From the NCBI GenBank assembly GCA_003153955.1, contig PMCB01000045.1, forward strand, positions 21,339 through 42,510: 21,172 bases of DNA. The letters are read 5' to 3'. This stretch comes from Dehalococcoidia bacterium. Its GTDB lineage: Bacteria; Chloroflexota; Dehalococcoidia; Dehalococcoidales; Fen-1064. The notes beneath the pieces are model-generated. The model saw only the letters and a program-made list of their open reading frames with translations. It was not told the origin of the DNA and made no database searches. The position numbers and the translations under genes are program-made. Positions 1 through 7,113 of this stretch are shown here, piece after piece; the stretch's first letter is position 1, and each line of letters starts with the position of its first letter.

Positions 1-110
1 TGCAAATTGAAAGATTCGAAACTCATTAAACTCCTAATAATTGATAAATGATTGTTTTGTAATAAAGGGTGGGATTGTTGAAATTCATCGATTTTGTTTG
101 AATTTGTGAA

Positions 111-142
111 ACCCGCAGCCGGGAATTACCCAAGCTGCGGGT
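111..142 (-). terminator. Probable terminator hairpin of the zinc-ribbon gene
   Basis: ACCCGCAGC (111-119) and GCTGCGGGT (134-142) form a perfect 9-bp stem around a 14-nt loop. It lies 14 nt beyond the stop codon of the minus-strand gene at 156-473. On that strand it is followed only by a short T-rich stretch, so a weak intrinsic terminator or a 3'-end stabiliser is the best reading. Confidence 0.45.
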
Positions 143-155
143 CCTGTAAGCCATT

Positions 156-473
156 TTAACGGGTTACTTTTACAGAGCTGTAGCATTCGCGGCAATAAAC
201 CGGTCTGCCTTCTCTGGGTTCAAACGGAACTTCGGTTGTTTTTCCGCAGCGTGAGCATGTCGCGGGGAACATTTGGCGTTGTGACTGGTAGCTGGTATTG
301 TTTCTCTGGGTACCGGTACTGCCCTGGCGTTCTTTCCGCGTCGCCCGACATGCGGGACAGCGTTTCGGTTCATTGGTATAGCCCTTGGATGAGAAAAATT
401 CTTGCTCTTCCACGGTGAACACGAAGTCTGCGCCACAATCGTAGCACTTGATTGATTTTTCCTGGAAACTCAT
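156..473 (-). CDS. Double zinc-ribbon protein of unknown role
   Basis: A 105-residue soluble protein with four CxxC knuckles: C10/C13 with C39/C42 as an N-terminal ribbon, and C73/C76 with C94/C97 as a C-terminal ribbon. A Gln/Ser/Arg-rich linker (about 45-70) separates them. The N-terminal half looks like the probable zinc-binding domain seen in short bacterial proteins (zf-trcl type). Such proteins are usually hypothetical, and nucleic-acid or protein binding is only a guess. The ATG at 473 is preceded by a strong AGGAGG site 7 nt upstream, which fixes the start. It is transcribed divergently from the methyltransferase, with about 230 bp between them. The domain call is confident; the function is unknown. 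Confidence 0.85.
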   Translation of the reverse strand: MSFQEKSIKCYDCGADFVFTVEEQEFFSSKGYTNEPKRCPACRATRKERQGSTGTQRNNTSYQSQRQMFPATCSRCGKTTEVPFEPREGRPVYCRECYSSVKVTR

Positions 474-632
474 GTGATGACCTCCTCTTTAAATATTGTT
501 AGAGTTCTGGTCATCTATACTATAAAATCTACTAGGATCATAAAAAGCATTAATAACCTAAACTGAAACTATCATTATTATACAACACATTCAGTCGTAT
601 TGCAAAAAATCGTGTCCGTGAGATGAGCATTT

Positions 633-661
633 TTGTTCGGTACTCTGCTATATTATATATA
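633..661 (+). promoter_or_regulatory. Possible promoter of the methyltransferase gene
   Basis: TTGTTC (633-638), a 17-nt spacer and TATATA (656-661) precede the ATG at 704 by a short leader. The -10 region is a TATATTATATATATT tract, so its exact register is uncertain. Confidence 0.35.
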
Positions 662-703
662 TTGTAGTTGGTTTTGTAACGAAATATGTGAACCGGAGAT
701 AAG

Positions 704-1444
704 ATGAAAATCGACAAAGAACTGCGGGGAAATATCCAGACCTTTATCAAGAACCTGACCAATGCCGAAGATGATGAAATCAAAGAGTACATCTCTGAGA
801 TTGTCTCTGACAGAAAACTGGAGAACAGCCTCGCAAAAAAGTCGAATTTCGGGGACGGGGAAAAGCCGTTTTCCTATAAAATCGCTGTTGATGTCGCTTC
901 CCGCCTGGCACTGTACGTGCTTTGCCGGACCAAGAAACCGGACGTGGTGGTGGAAACCGGCGTTGCCAGCGGCACTTCTTCCTCTTACATCCTCCGCGCT
1001 CTGGACAAAAACGACAGGGGAACGTTATATTCCATTGATGTTCCCTGGTACACCGTGACCCAGAACTGGAAAGGCGCATTTGTTGACGGCGTGAAGACTA
1101 ACCCGATCGAGATGCAGAGCGGCTGGATTATCCCGGACTACCTGCGGGACCGCTGGGATTTGACCATGGGACTGACCAGTGAAAAACTACCGGCCCTGCT
1201 GAAGAAAACGGGCAAAGTCGATGTCTTTTTCCATGACAGCGAACACTCTTACGAAAATATGGCCCGTGAGTTCAAGACCATCTGGCCCGGCCTTCGGAAG
1301 AAAGGCGTCATGCTGGTGCATAATGTTGAGAAAACCCCTGCCTTTGCCGAATTCGAGCAGAAAGTCGGCGGGGAAAGTTTTAAACTATCCGGCCTGAACA
1401 ATGACTTCAAAATCATGACCATCGGCGGGAAAGCTAAAGGGTAG
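704..1444 (+). CDS. Class I SAM-dependent methyltransferase (Methyltransf_24 type)
   Basis: A 246-residue soluble protein. Residues 81-93 (VVVETGVASGTSS) are the glycine-rich SAM-binding motif I. The acidic end of the second strand follows (about 106-113, TLYSIDVP), and FFHDSEHSYE (175-184) is the characteristic aspartate/histidine segment of the Methyltransf_24/cephalosporin-hydroxylase-like group. These enzymes methylate small molecules or sugars in many pathways, and nothing here identifies the substrate. The first 50 residues are helical and charged. The ATG has a GGAG site about 8 nt upstream. The gene ends only 7 bp from the stop of the convergent 561-residue membrane protein gene, and no hairpin lies between them. 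Fold assignment is strong, substrate unknown. Confidence 0.88.
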   Translation: MKIDKELRGNIQTFIKNLTNAEDDEIKEYISEIVSDRKLENSLAKKSNFGDGEKPFSYKIAVDVASRLALYVLCRTKKPDVVVETGVASGTSSSYILRALDKNDRGTLYSIDVPWYTVTQNWKGAFVDGVKTNPIEMQSGWIIPDYLRDRWDLTMGLTSEKLPALLKKTGKVDVFFHDSEHSYENMAREFKTIWPGLRKKGVMLVHNVEKTPAFAEFEQKVGGESFKLSGLNNDFKIMTIGGKAKG

Positions 1445-1451
1445 TTTGGCG

Positions 1452-3137
1452 CTATTTATCCCGGTACGGCATCACTGTAATCCGTCCGTCGAGCATTACC
1501 AGCATGAGTTTATCTGCGGCTGCCGATTGTATTTCATTGACCAGTCTCTCGATTTCTTCTTCGGCTAAAGGCGGCATACCCGCGCCTGTTTGCCCGACCA
1601 GATATAAGATATGTGTTTTATAACCCAGCCGGTTTTCCAGCCTTACCGCCAGATCTCCCCCTCGGTCATCCGCCAGTATCGTGATATCACGCTTTGTTAA
1701 CATCGTTTCCGCCCCGCGGCGCTGGTCGGCACGCAAAATCTGCCAGTGGTACCAGAGCAGTCCTGCTGCTACCGCCAAAGTTTGCAGCCCCCATTTTGCG
1801 TCATTGAGGAAGTTAGCGCTGAAGCGGTTTCCTAAGGTGTCCCTGAGCAGTTCATAAATAATCGTCACCATGTCGGCAGCCAGCAGCACAATCGCGGCGC
1901 CGATAATCACGTACAGGAAAATGCGGCGCGACAACGCCCGCCACTCATCGATCCCCCCGGCCCTTACCCGTTTTAAAATGCCGTTCCAATAATACAGCCA
2001 GAGCGGCGTGCCCACGACTAACATTGCCAGTGCGGTTGCCAGTTGATGCCGCCACCAGCCGGCGGTCACGGTCATTTGGGTGCCGGTTTCCACCAGCAAG
2101 CCAAAAAGAATGCTCAAGCCGATCACCGTTGTAGCCAATCCTAAAAAGGCCATCAGGTAAAAATACACCCGCCGTGCCGACTGACGTTTTTCCTGTACGC
2201 GGCCGGCTTCTTCCTGCGCCAACCGCTGATGGTAACCCCATATCGCTAAGCCTACCAGAATCGTCGGGACGGCCCAGCCGAGGAATTGAAAATACCGGCT
2301 CCCCGCAGCGCCGGTACCGCTGAAAATCCAAACAAAGACTTGAAACAGTAAAATGGATGCCGAAACAAGGGCGGCGACGGCGCCCCCGGAAATGGCCGGT
2401 AAATAAAAATAAACCTGCCGGAGTTTTGAGTTAAAATCTCCCCGCGCCATGCGGAACCAGTGAAAATACCAGGTTGCGAGGCCGAATACTATCCAGGCGG
2501 CGTTCCCTTGAGTCGAGGTATTCCAGAATTTCCCGGCGACAAGTACATCACCCCAAACCGGCAAATTTCTAAACGCCGCATTGATCAGTAAAACCAGACT
2601 TACTGCCAGCATTACCAAACCGAAAACACTCATAATGTAGACATACCAGCGCCGCATTGTCTTTGCCGCCGAAGAAGGGTGCCCTTCGGATTCCGATACC
2701 CGGTAATGGTAAAACCAGATAACTCCGGCGACAATCACCAGGGCTAATCCGCCGGGGGAAAACGCATCTGCGGAGGCTCCTGATATCAGCCATTTAAGAA
2801 AGCCGGCGGCATTGACTACAAGAATGAAGGCCGATACTAATAATACAAAATTCAGGAAAAATTTCCGCATCACGGCGCCGGTTTCTTCCTGATTGCCTTT
2901 GACCCGGCGCTGTATTGCCCGCCAGAAGAGCAGCCACAGAGGGCCGCCAATTGCTGTCAACGCCAACCCGAGACTCAGTTGTGTCTGATTAAAATTTGTT
3001 CCGCCCACCTGTGTCAGCTTCGCGCTTTTTATCGTAATTTGAAAAATGAGGCTTAATAACCGTTCTACCCCGGCCGCGAATATTCCCAGGGCCACCAGAG
3101 TGACGGCGTAAAACCAGAACCTTCTGATTGTATTCAT
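1452..3137 (-). CDS. Six-repeat membrane protein (DUF5671-like) with a soluble C-terminal domain
   Basis: A 561-residue integral membrane protein built of six similar units, each of about 65 residues and two predicted helices. Each unit opens with an Arg-Arg/aromatic signature (RRFWFY at 5, RKFFLNF at 91, RRWYVY at 162, RQVYFY at 240, RRVYFY at 322, RRIFLY at 404). Each closes with an aromatic signature (LLFWRAI, IWFYHYRV, TWYFHWF, IWGYHQR, LWLYYWN, LLWYHWQI). This matches the DUF5671 pattern as I know it and predicts about 12 transmembrane helices. Residues 480-561 form a soluble alpha/beta tail. No catalytic motif is evident, and the function of DUF5671 is unknown. The start follows a GAGG site, 15 bp after the stop of the upstream NTF2-like gene, so the two form an operon. 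Confidence 0.82.
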   Translation of the reverse strand: MNTIRRFWFYAVTLVALGIFAAGVERLLSLIFQITIKSAKLTQVGGTNFNQTQLSLGLALTAIGGPLWLLFWRAIQRRVKGNQEETGAVMRKFFLNFVLLVSAFILVVNAAGFLKWLISGASADAFSPGGLALVIVAGVIWFYHYRVSESEGHPSSAAKTMRRWYVYIMSVFGLVMLAVSLVLLINAAFRNLPVWGDVLVAGKFWNTSTQGNAAWIVFGLATWYFHWFRMARGDFNSKLRQVYFYLPAISGGAVAALVSASILLFQVFVWIFSGTGAAGSRYFQFLGWAVPTILVGLAIWGYHQRLAQEEAGRVQEKRQSARRVYFYLMAFLGLATTVIGLSILFGLLVETGTQMTVTAGWWRHQLATALAMLVVGTPLWLYYWNGILKRVRAGGIDEWRALSRRIFLYVIIGAAIVLLAADMVTIIYELLRDTLGNRFSANFLNDAKWGLQTLAVAAGLLWYHWQILRADQRRGAETMLTKRDITILADDRGGDLAVRLENRLGYKTHILYLVGQTGAGMPPLAEEEIERLVNEIQSAAADKLMLVMLDGRITVMPYRDK

Positions 3138-3152
3138 TTAGTTTATTCCTCG

Positions 3153-3614
3153 CTAGTAAATCCAATATATATATGTAGGCGAAGTGATTAACCAGGAATT
3201 ACCCGTTTCAGACAAATCGAAAGTAACAGGGAGATTGGATTGGGAACTGCTCATCATGCCGCCCGGATAGGAAGTTTCAATCATCACTTCCACGGTTGCA
3301 TAGTTGCCGTTCTGCACGGTCTTGCCGAGGGTTGCCCGCCAGCCAGTTTGACCTGCCGGACGGTTCGTATTTTGTGAAAGCCAATCATCGTAGGACATCG
3401 TTCCCGGCAAGTTTGGCGATAAATAGTTGTAACTCCGTTGATAGTCCCCTTCCTCAAGAGCGATCAAATACTGTTGGACGGTACCCTGCGGTGTATCCGC
3501 GGCCAGTAAAGTTACATTTTTTCCCCCGGTAACCAAAACGAGAACTACCGCGATCAGGGCCAACGTGCCAATGATACCGGCAAATATTATTAGCCATTTG
3601 CTTGATGAATTCAT
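3153..3614 (-). CDS. Membrane-anchored NTF2/DUF4878-like small protein
   Basis: A 153-residue protein with one N-terminal membrane helix (about 7-29) and an extracytoplasmic domain. The pattern TPQGTVQQYLIALEEGDYQ followed by YNYLSP resembles the opening of NTF2-like DUF4878/SnoaL-type domains, in which helix-forming residues precede a curved beta sheet. No catalytic residues are recognisable. I chose the ATG at 3614 because GGGAGG lies 8 nt upstream. An in-frame GTG at 3623 would overlap that site and add only three residues. It is the first gene of a two-gene unit with the six-repeat membrane protein, suggesting a joint envelope role. The domain assignment is tentative. Confidence 0.75.
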   Translation of the reverse strand: MNSSSKWLIIFAGIIGTLALIAVVLVLVTGGKNVTLLAADTPQGTVQQYLIALEEGDYQRSYNYLSPNLPGTMSYDDWLSQNTNRPAGQTGWRATLGKTVQNGNYATVEVMIETSYPGGMMSSSQSNLPVTFDLSETGNSWLITSPTYIYWIY

Positions 3615-3790
3615 TTCGCGCACCTCCCTGATATGTCACCAATGCTAATTCACAATATCACCTGATGTCAATGTTCGCAATCGGGGGTCGGCATCAAAAC
3701 AAAGTTAATGTTAACGCATTTTGTTAATATTACAATATTTGAATGAGCACTGCCGGCTTCTGCCTCCGGAAAGTATCTGGGCGCGGTGAC

Positions 3791-3819
3791 TTGTTTTGGC
3801 GAACCTTTTATCGTAGAAT
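3791..3819 (+). promoter_or_regulatory. Promoter of tRNA-Arg
   Basis: TTGTTT (3791-3796), a 17-nt spacer and TAGAAT (3814-3819) give a good sigma70-type promoter. The expected start near 3826 lies about 10 nt before the mature tRNA 5' end. Confidence 0.65.
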
Positions 3820-3836
3820 TTATGAGTGACGCAAAT

Positions 3837-3913
3837 GTCCCAGTAGCTCAGCTGGATAGAGCGGCTGCCTTCTAAGCAGCGGGTCGTGGGTTCGAATCCC
3901 ACCTGGGATACCA
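3837..3913 (+). tRNA. tRNA-Arg (anticodon TCT), CCA encoded
   Basis: A complete cloverleaf can be drawn. The acceptor stem GTCCCAG (3837-3843) pairs with CTGGGAT (3903-3909), with a G-U first pair. The D stem is GCTC/GAGC. The anticodon stem GCTGC/GCAGC has loop CTTCTAA and anticodon TCT at 3871-3873, reading AGA. The T stem GTGGG/CCCAC has loop TTCGAAT. The discriminator is A3910 and CCA (3911-3913) is genomically encoded. Confidence 0.97.
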
Positions 3914-3926
3914 TAGATTTGAGACT

Positions 3927-3965
3927 AAAAAGACCCTCATTGTTTTTTAAGGGTCTTTATTGTTT
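3927..3965. terminator. Bidirectional terminator between tRNA-Arg and the 167-residue gene
   Basis: AAAGACCCT (3929-3937) and AGGGTCTTT (3950-3958) form a 9-bp stem. On the plus strand it is followed by a T-rich tract after the tRNA. On the minus strand the arm runs into five Ts, about 24 nt after the stop of the gene at 3982. It probably serves both convergent transcripts. Confidence 0.8.
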
Positions 3966-3981
3966 GAACGGCTAAAATATA

Positions 3982-4485
3982 TCAGGCGTCTATTCTCAGT
4001 ATTGCAGAAATATTATGCATATTTAGCGCCGCGAAATCGGCATCCGAGGAAGTAGTATTTCGCAGATCGAGGATATTGACATTGGTGCAGGGTAAAAACT
4101 GAGATTGCTGCTGCAGTAACTGGTGGATCGACCCTTCATCAAAACTATGAAAATTACCGCTTATTTCGTAGTGGGACATGTGTATTTTGACACGAACCTG
4201 CTTTTTATTAACGTACGGATACAGTTTTCCTTTAGCGCCCGCTCCCCGGGCATCGTCATTTGCCGCGGTAGTGAGCATCCGGATTGACTTTTTGTTGATG
4301 TACATTTCATGCAGATTATCCGGAAGAGGCGCGGAGGCATTGTTTACCTGCCCGCCTTTTAGATGCAGAAATTGTGCCGGAACGTTGATAAAATCAGAAG
4401 GCCGCGCCTCCGCAGACAAAGCGAGCTTTCCTTTAAATACACCCGAATCCGTGTATACCGTTACGGAAATATGTTGTTCTGCCAT
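3982..4485 (-). CDS. Duplicated small beta-domain protein (DUF6812-like), function unknown
   Basis: A 167-residue soluble protein with no signal peptide. It appears to contain two related domains. Residues 6-72 read VTVYTDSG, then GKLALS, then RPSDFIN, then FLHLKGG and IRMLT. Residues 97-166 show the parallel order VKIHMSHYEISGNF, then HQLLQ, then FLPCTNVNILDLR and ISAIL. The first half resembles the DUF6812 pattern as I remember it; the second is a diverged copy. A Gly/Ala linker (80-86) joins them. No catalytic motif is visible. The ATG at 4485 has only weak purine content upstream, with an overlapping out-of-frame ATG four bases earlier, so initiation may be inefficient. It shares a bidirectional terminator with tRNA-Arg. 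Confidence 0.7.
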   Translation of the reverse strand: MAEQHISVTVYTDSGVFKGKLALSAEARPSDFINVPAQFLHLKGGQVNNASAPLPDNLHEMYINKKSIRMLTTAANDDARGAGAKGKLYPYVNKKQVRVKIHMSHYEISGNFHSFDEGSIHQLLQQQSQFLPCTNVNILDLRNTTSSDADFAALNMHNISAILRIDA

Positions 4486-4775
4486 TCATTTATTACTTTA
4501 CTTCAGTATTAACTGTCCTTATTTTACAATACTTTATAATATTGAAGAAATAATACAACCCTTTGTATCAGAAAGGCAAGAAAATATCATCGCATTAAAA
4601 TAGCCCCAATCCGGCATTCGATTCGCTGCCGCGCCTTAAAATCCATCCCCTGATATTCTTCTTTCCACCGCGAAAACTATATTTAGGCTCAAGTACTATC
4701 AATTTTCGACGATGTTAAACCCAACGACCCGCCGAAGTAGAACACTCCCGGCTTGATAATGCCTCAGAAATAGCA

Positions 4776-4809
4776 GGGGCGGAGGCCATACGGCCTCCGC
4801 CCCTTTTTT
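4776..4809 (+). terminator. Strong orphan intrinsic terminator
   Basis: GGGGCGGAGGCC (4776-4787) and GGCCTCCGCCCC (4792-4803) form a perfect 12-bp GC-rich stem around ATAC, followed by six Ts (4804-4809). Orientation is clearly plus strand, because the minus side lacks a T tract. The nearest plus-strand gene upstream, tRNA-Arg, already has its own terminator. Confidence 0.9.
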
Positions 4810-4971
4810 CACCTTGTCACTCTTGAGGCTTTTAAAGCCGAAATACTCCGAAAGCCGCAGCTGTAGGTACTTTTGACTTTTAGTGAAAATGTATTGACCT
4901 CAGTCGTAATGCACCGGCCTCATCGGGACTCCAGTCTCCACAATCAATATCATCTCAATTCAGTAAAAGAC

Positions 4972-5006
4972 AAAAAAGGGAGTCCTTCAACTGAAGGACT
5001 CCCTTT
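4972..5006 (-). terminator. Terminator of the membrane protein / radical SAM / FVTNSSSTSF operon
   Basis: AAAGGGAGTCCTTC (4975-4988) and GAAGGACTCCCTTT (4993-5006) pair over 14 bp with a 4-nt loop. On the minus strand the hairpin runs into six Ts. It lies 31 nt after the stop of the gene at 5038, marking the 3' end of the operon. Confidence 0.9.
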
Positions 5007-5037
5007 AAAATTATTCAGATTGCCGCCGCACCGATGT

Positions 5038-7113
5038 TTAGAACGTGATATTCACATAGGTAGTTTGCAAAGTTTCGATCAGTTTCGTGCGGTAGGCGAT
5101 GTAAATATCGGTGATACCCTTGGATTTCATCCAGGCATCGAGTGCCTCGCTCTTTGTACCGGTCGCATAGCCGGAGTGCAGTCCTTTATGCAGTAATGCC
5201 TCAAACCCTTTTTCAAATAACTCGCCGCTAAGGTCTTTACCGGCAGAATACATCGCCGCGGTAAGCCCTTTACGGTGTTGTCCGCCGTCGTCCATATCCT
5301 TATACCAGTGATACATGGTGCGCCAGACCGTATATTGGGCGACCCATTTCAGGCAGACTGTCGGTTTGCCCCACATTTCTTCCATGACATTTTTGCCGCC
5401 CTCTTTCACTGTTTCCCCGATAATGATTCCGATATTGGTCTTAACCAGCTCTTCGGCAATGCCGGACCAGTCTTCATTCCATTTTTCACCGATGGTTTTA
5501 ACCGATTCGGTTACGCATTTATAAACTTCTTTACTGACTAACGCGCCGACCGGCCCGAATGCGACGTCTGAAGCTGCCGACCACGCTTTTTCCGCCAGCA
5601 TTTCGACTAACTCGGCCCCGGCTAAAGCCGTCTCCCACCGTTCGGCACTTTCAATTGCTTCCTTGTATTCCTCCATGATTGCTTCATAGGCGATATCCCA
5701 TGTCTTCCGCCGGAATTCCTTTAGGTCTTCGACACCTAACGCATTTTTTTGGTTTTCCAGGTGTTCCAGCCTTGCCTTTTTCATGGCCTCCGGCATATAT
5801 TTGTTGATGATGTAAATACAGTCTGCGTATGCCTTATCCCAGTCGGGATTACCGGGCAGGACTTGAGGCTGGATGGCCAGGGGAATATCGAGGTCGTAGT
5901 GGTCTTTACCGATATCGATGGAAACCGGCAGCGAGGCCTCAAATAAATCGCCTTCTTTGCCGGGGATGGTTTTATTCACCGATACCCGGTACATCGCGGT
6001 GGCTAAGTTCAAATGCCGGATGCCTTCCTCATAAGTAGTATCCTTCTCGAATTTGAAATTACCGTATTTAAATACATGTTCTGCCTTATCGTCCCCGTCA
6101 AAATCCAGCGCGCCGACAACCAGTTTGGTCTGCAGGGTCTTGGGGTCAGATTTGACCTTTTTATCAGTGTCATCCCAGATCAACAGGCACAAATCAACGA
6201 TCTTGAAGGGATTTACCTTTGCATCGTCCTTCATGGTTGCGTCGATAACGATATTTTTATCCTCCCGGGGATTGGTGGAATCGTCGATAAACAGCCCCTC
6301 GCGGTAAACCGTAACCTCGACGGTGTCCTTCAAAGGCGGATCGATACAGGAAACCGTGACATCAATCAGGCCTTTGGCATAATAATCCGTAAAAGTGGCC
6401 GGCCCGCTGTAGCCGCTATCAGCTTCGGTTATGGTAATTTTGCCGGTGGTCGGGTCGTCGGCATCAGCATCCACTTTAACGGTGCAGATCTTGGCGGCAT
6501 TAGGGTCGGCGTCGGCAGTCGGGGGCGCCCATTTGGTATCAGCCGGGCCTTTCATCTTATATTTAACTTCAACGCTCTTCCCGGTCTTGGATAACAGCGT
6601 GACCGCAATCGGCTCAAACGTTATCGAAGGCGGACCGTCAAATTTCAGTGTGACATTTTTGGAAGCCGGTTTGCCGTTATAGGTGCCGCTTACTTTGACG
6701 ACAATCTGGTCCGGAACAACCACGGCCGGGTCTGCAACAGGTGTGGCAGTTACAAATGTTCCTCTCCAGTCACCGGAGGGCCCATCATCGCCTGTTTTCG
6801 CCCAGTTTCCACCTTCCACCACACTAAATGTGAGAGTACTGGTGGCTGATGCATTTGGTTTTTGTTGGCCGGCGTCGTCAATATCGACAAACTGCCCGTA
6901 GACATTGACCGGATTGTTATCGCATTTTAGGGTCATCATCCCTTCCGGCATGGTTGTCGTAAGGAGGTTCGAGGAATCATCTTTATTCGGGTCGTCCTTT
7001 TTAGGGGAGCACAATGTCAACAATGTCGCTATCAGCGCCATAGCCGCGCCGATACCGGCGGCTGCAAAGCTGGTGCTGCTGGAATTGGTGACAAAACCTG
7101 TTCTGTATTTCAT
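5038..7113 (-). CDS. Membrane-anchored protein with N-terminal FVTNSSSTSF motif; candidate radical SAM target
   Basis: A 691-residue protein beginning MKYRTGFVTNSSSTSF. Residues 7-16 match an N-terminal FVTNSSSSSF-like signature that I recall from many uncharacterised bacterial proteins. Residues 17-35 are hydrophobic (anchor or signal), ending at C35 with no good lipobox, then a Lys/Asp-rich linker. Residues about 57-420 look like several Ig-like beta domains and include DFDGDDKAE (337-345), a DxDGDxxxE calcium-loop-like motif. Residues 421-691 are almost entirely helical with many Glu, Lys and Trp, and I recognise no family. I chose the ATG at 7113: GGAGG lies 6 nt upstream and the codon overlaps the radical SAM stop as ATGA. 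The alternative start at 7152 lies inside the enzyme gene. Function unknown. Confidence 0.85.
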   Translation of the reverse strand: MKYRTGFVTNSSSTSFAAAGIGAAMALIATLLTLCSPKKDDPNKDDSSNLLTTTMPEGMMTLKCDNNPVNVYGQFVDIDDAGQQKPNASATSTLTFSVVEGGNWAKTGDDGPSGDWRGTFVTATPVADPAVVVPDQIVVKVSGTYNGKPASKNVTLKFDGPPSITFEPIAVTLLSKTGKSVEVKYKMKGPADTKWAPPTADADPNAAKICTVKVDADADDPTTGKITITEADSGYSGPATFTDYYAKGLIDVTVSCIDPPLKDTVEVTVYREGLFIDDSTNPREDKNIVIDATMKDDAKVNPFKIVDLCLLIWDDTDKKVKSDPKTLQTKLVVGALDFDGDDKAEHVFKYGNFKFEKDTTYEEGIRHLNLATAMYRVSVNKTIPGKEGDLFEASLPVSIDIGKDHYDLDIPLAIQPQVLPGNPDWDKAYADCIYIINKYMPEAMKKARLEHLENQKNALGVEDLKEFRRKTWDIAYEAIMEEYKEAIESAERWETALAGAELVEMLAEKAWSAASDVAFGPVGALVSKEVYKCVTESVKTIGEKWNEDWSGIAEELVKTNIGIIIGETVKEGGKNVMEEMWGKPTVCLKWVAQYTVWRTMYHWYKDMDDGGQHRKGLTAAMYSAGKDLSGELFEKGFEALLHKGLHSGYATGTKSEALDAWMKSKGITDIYIAYRTKLIETLQTTYVNITF

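Larger units (their letters stand above)
4486..5037. other. Non-coding stretch with two strong hairpins and no supported gene
   Basis: About 550 bp without a convincing ORF on either strand. It contains an inverted repeat ATACAA-4 nt-TTGTAT (4553-4568) upstream of the 167-residue gene. It also holds an orphan plus-strand terminator (4776-4809) and the minus-strand terminator of the 691-residue protein gene (4972-5006). No plus-strand promoter that would feed the orphan terminator stands out. Confidence 0.6.

Noticed and set aside
3837..3913. tRNA-Arg as an integration site for an island carrying the radical SAM operon
   Set aside because: No integrase gene and no repeat of the tRNA 3' end was seen elsewhere in the window.
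6013..6594. Plus-strand ORF of 193 residues inside the FVTNSSSTSF gene
   Set aside because: It is antisense to a strongly supported gene, has no ribosome binding site or family resemblance, and comes from biased codon use on the other strand.
7008..7065. Lipoprotein signal at C35 of the FVTNSSSTSF protein
   Set aside because: The residues before the cysteine (LTL) do not fit a lipobox, with Leu at -1, so an uncleaved anchor is equally or more likely.
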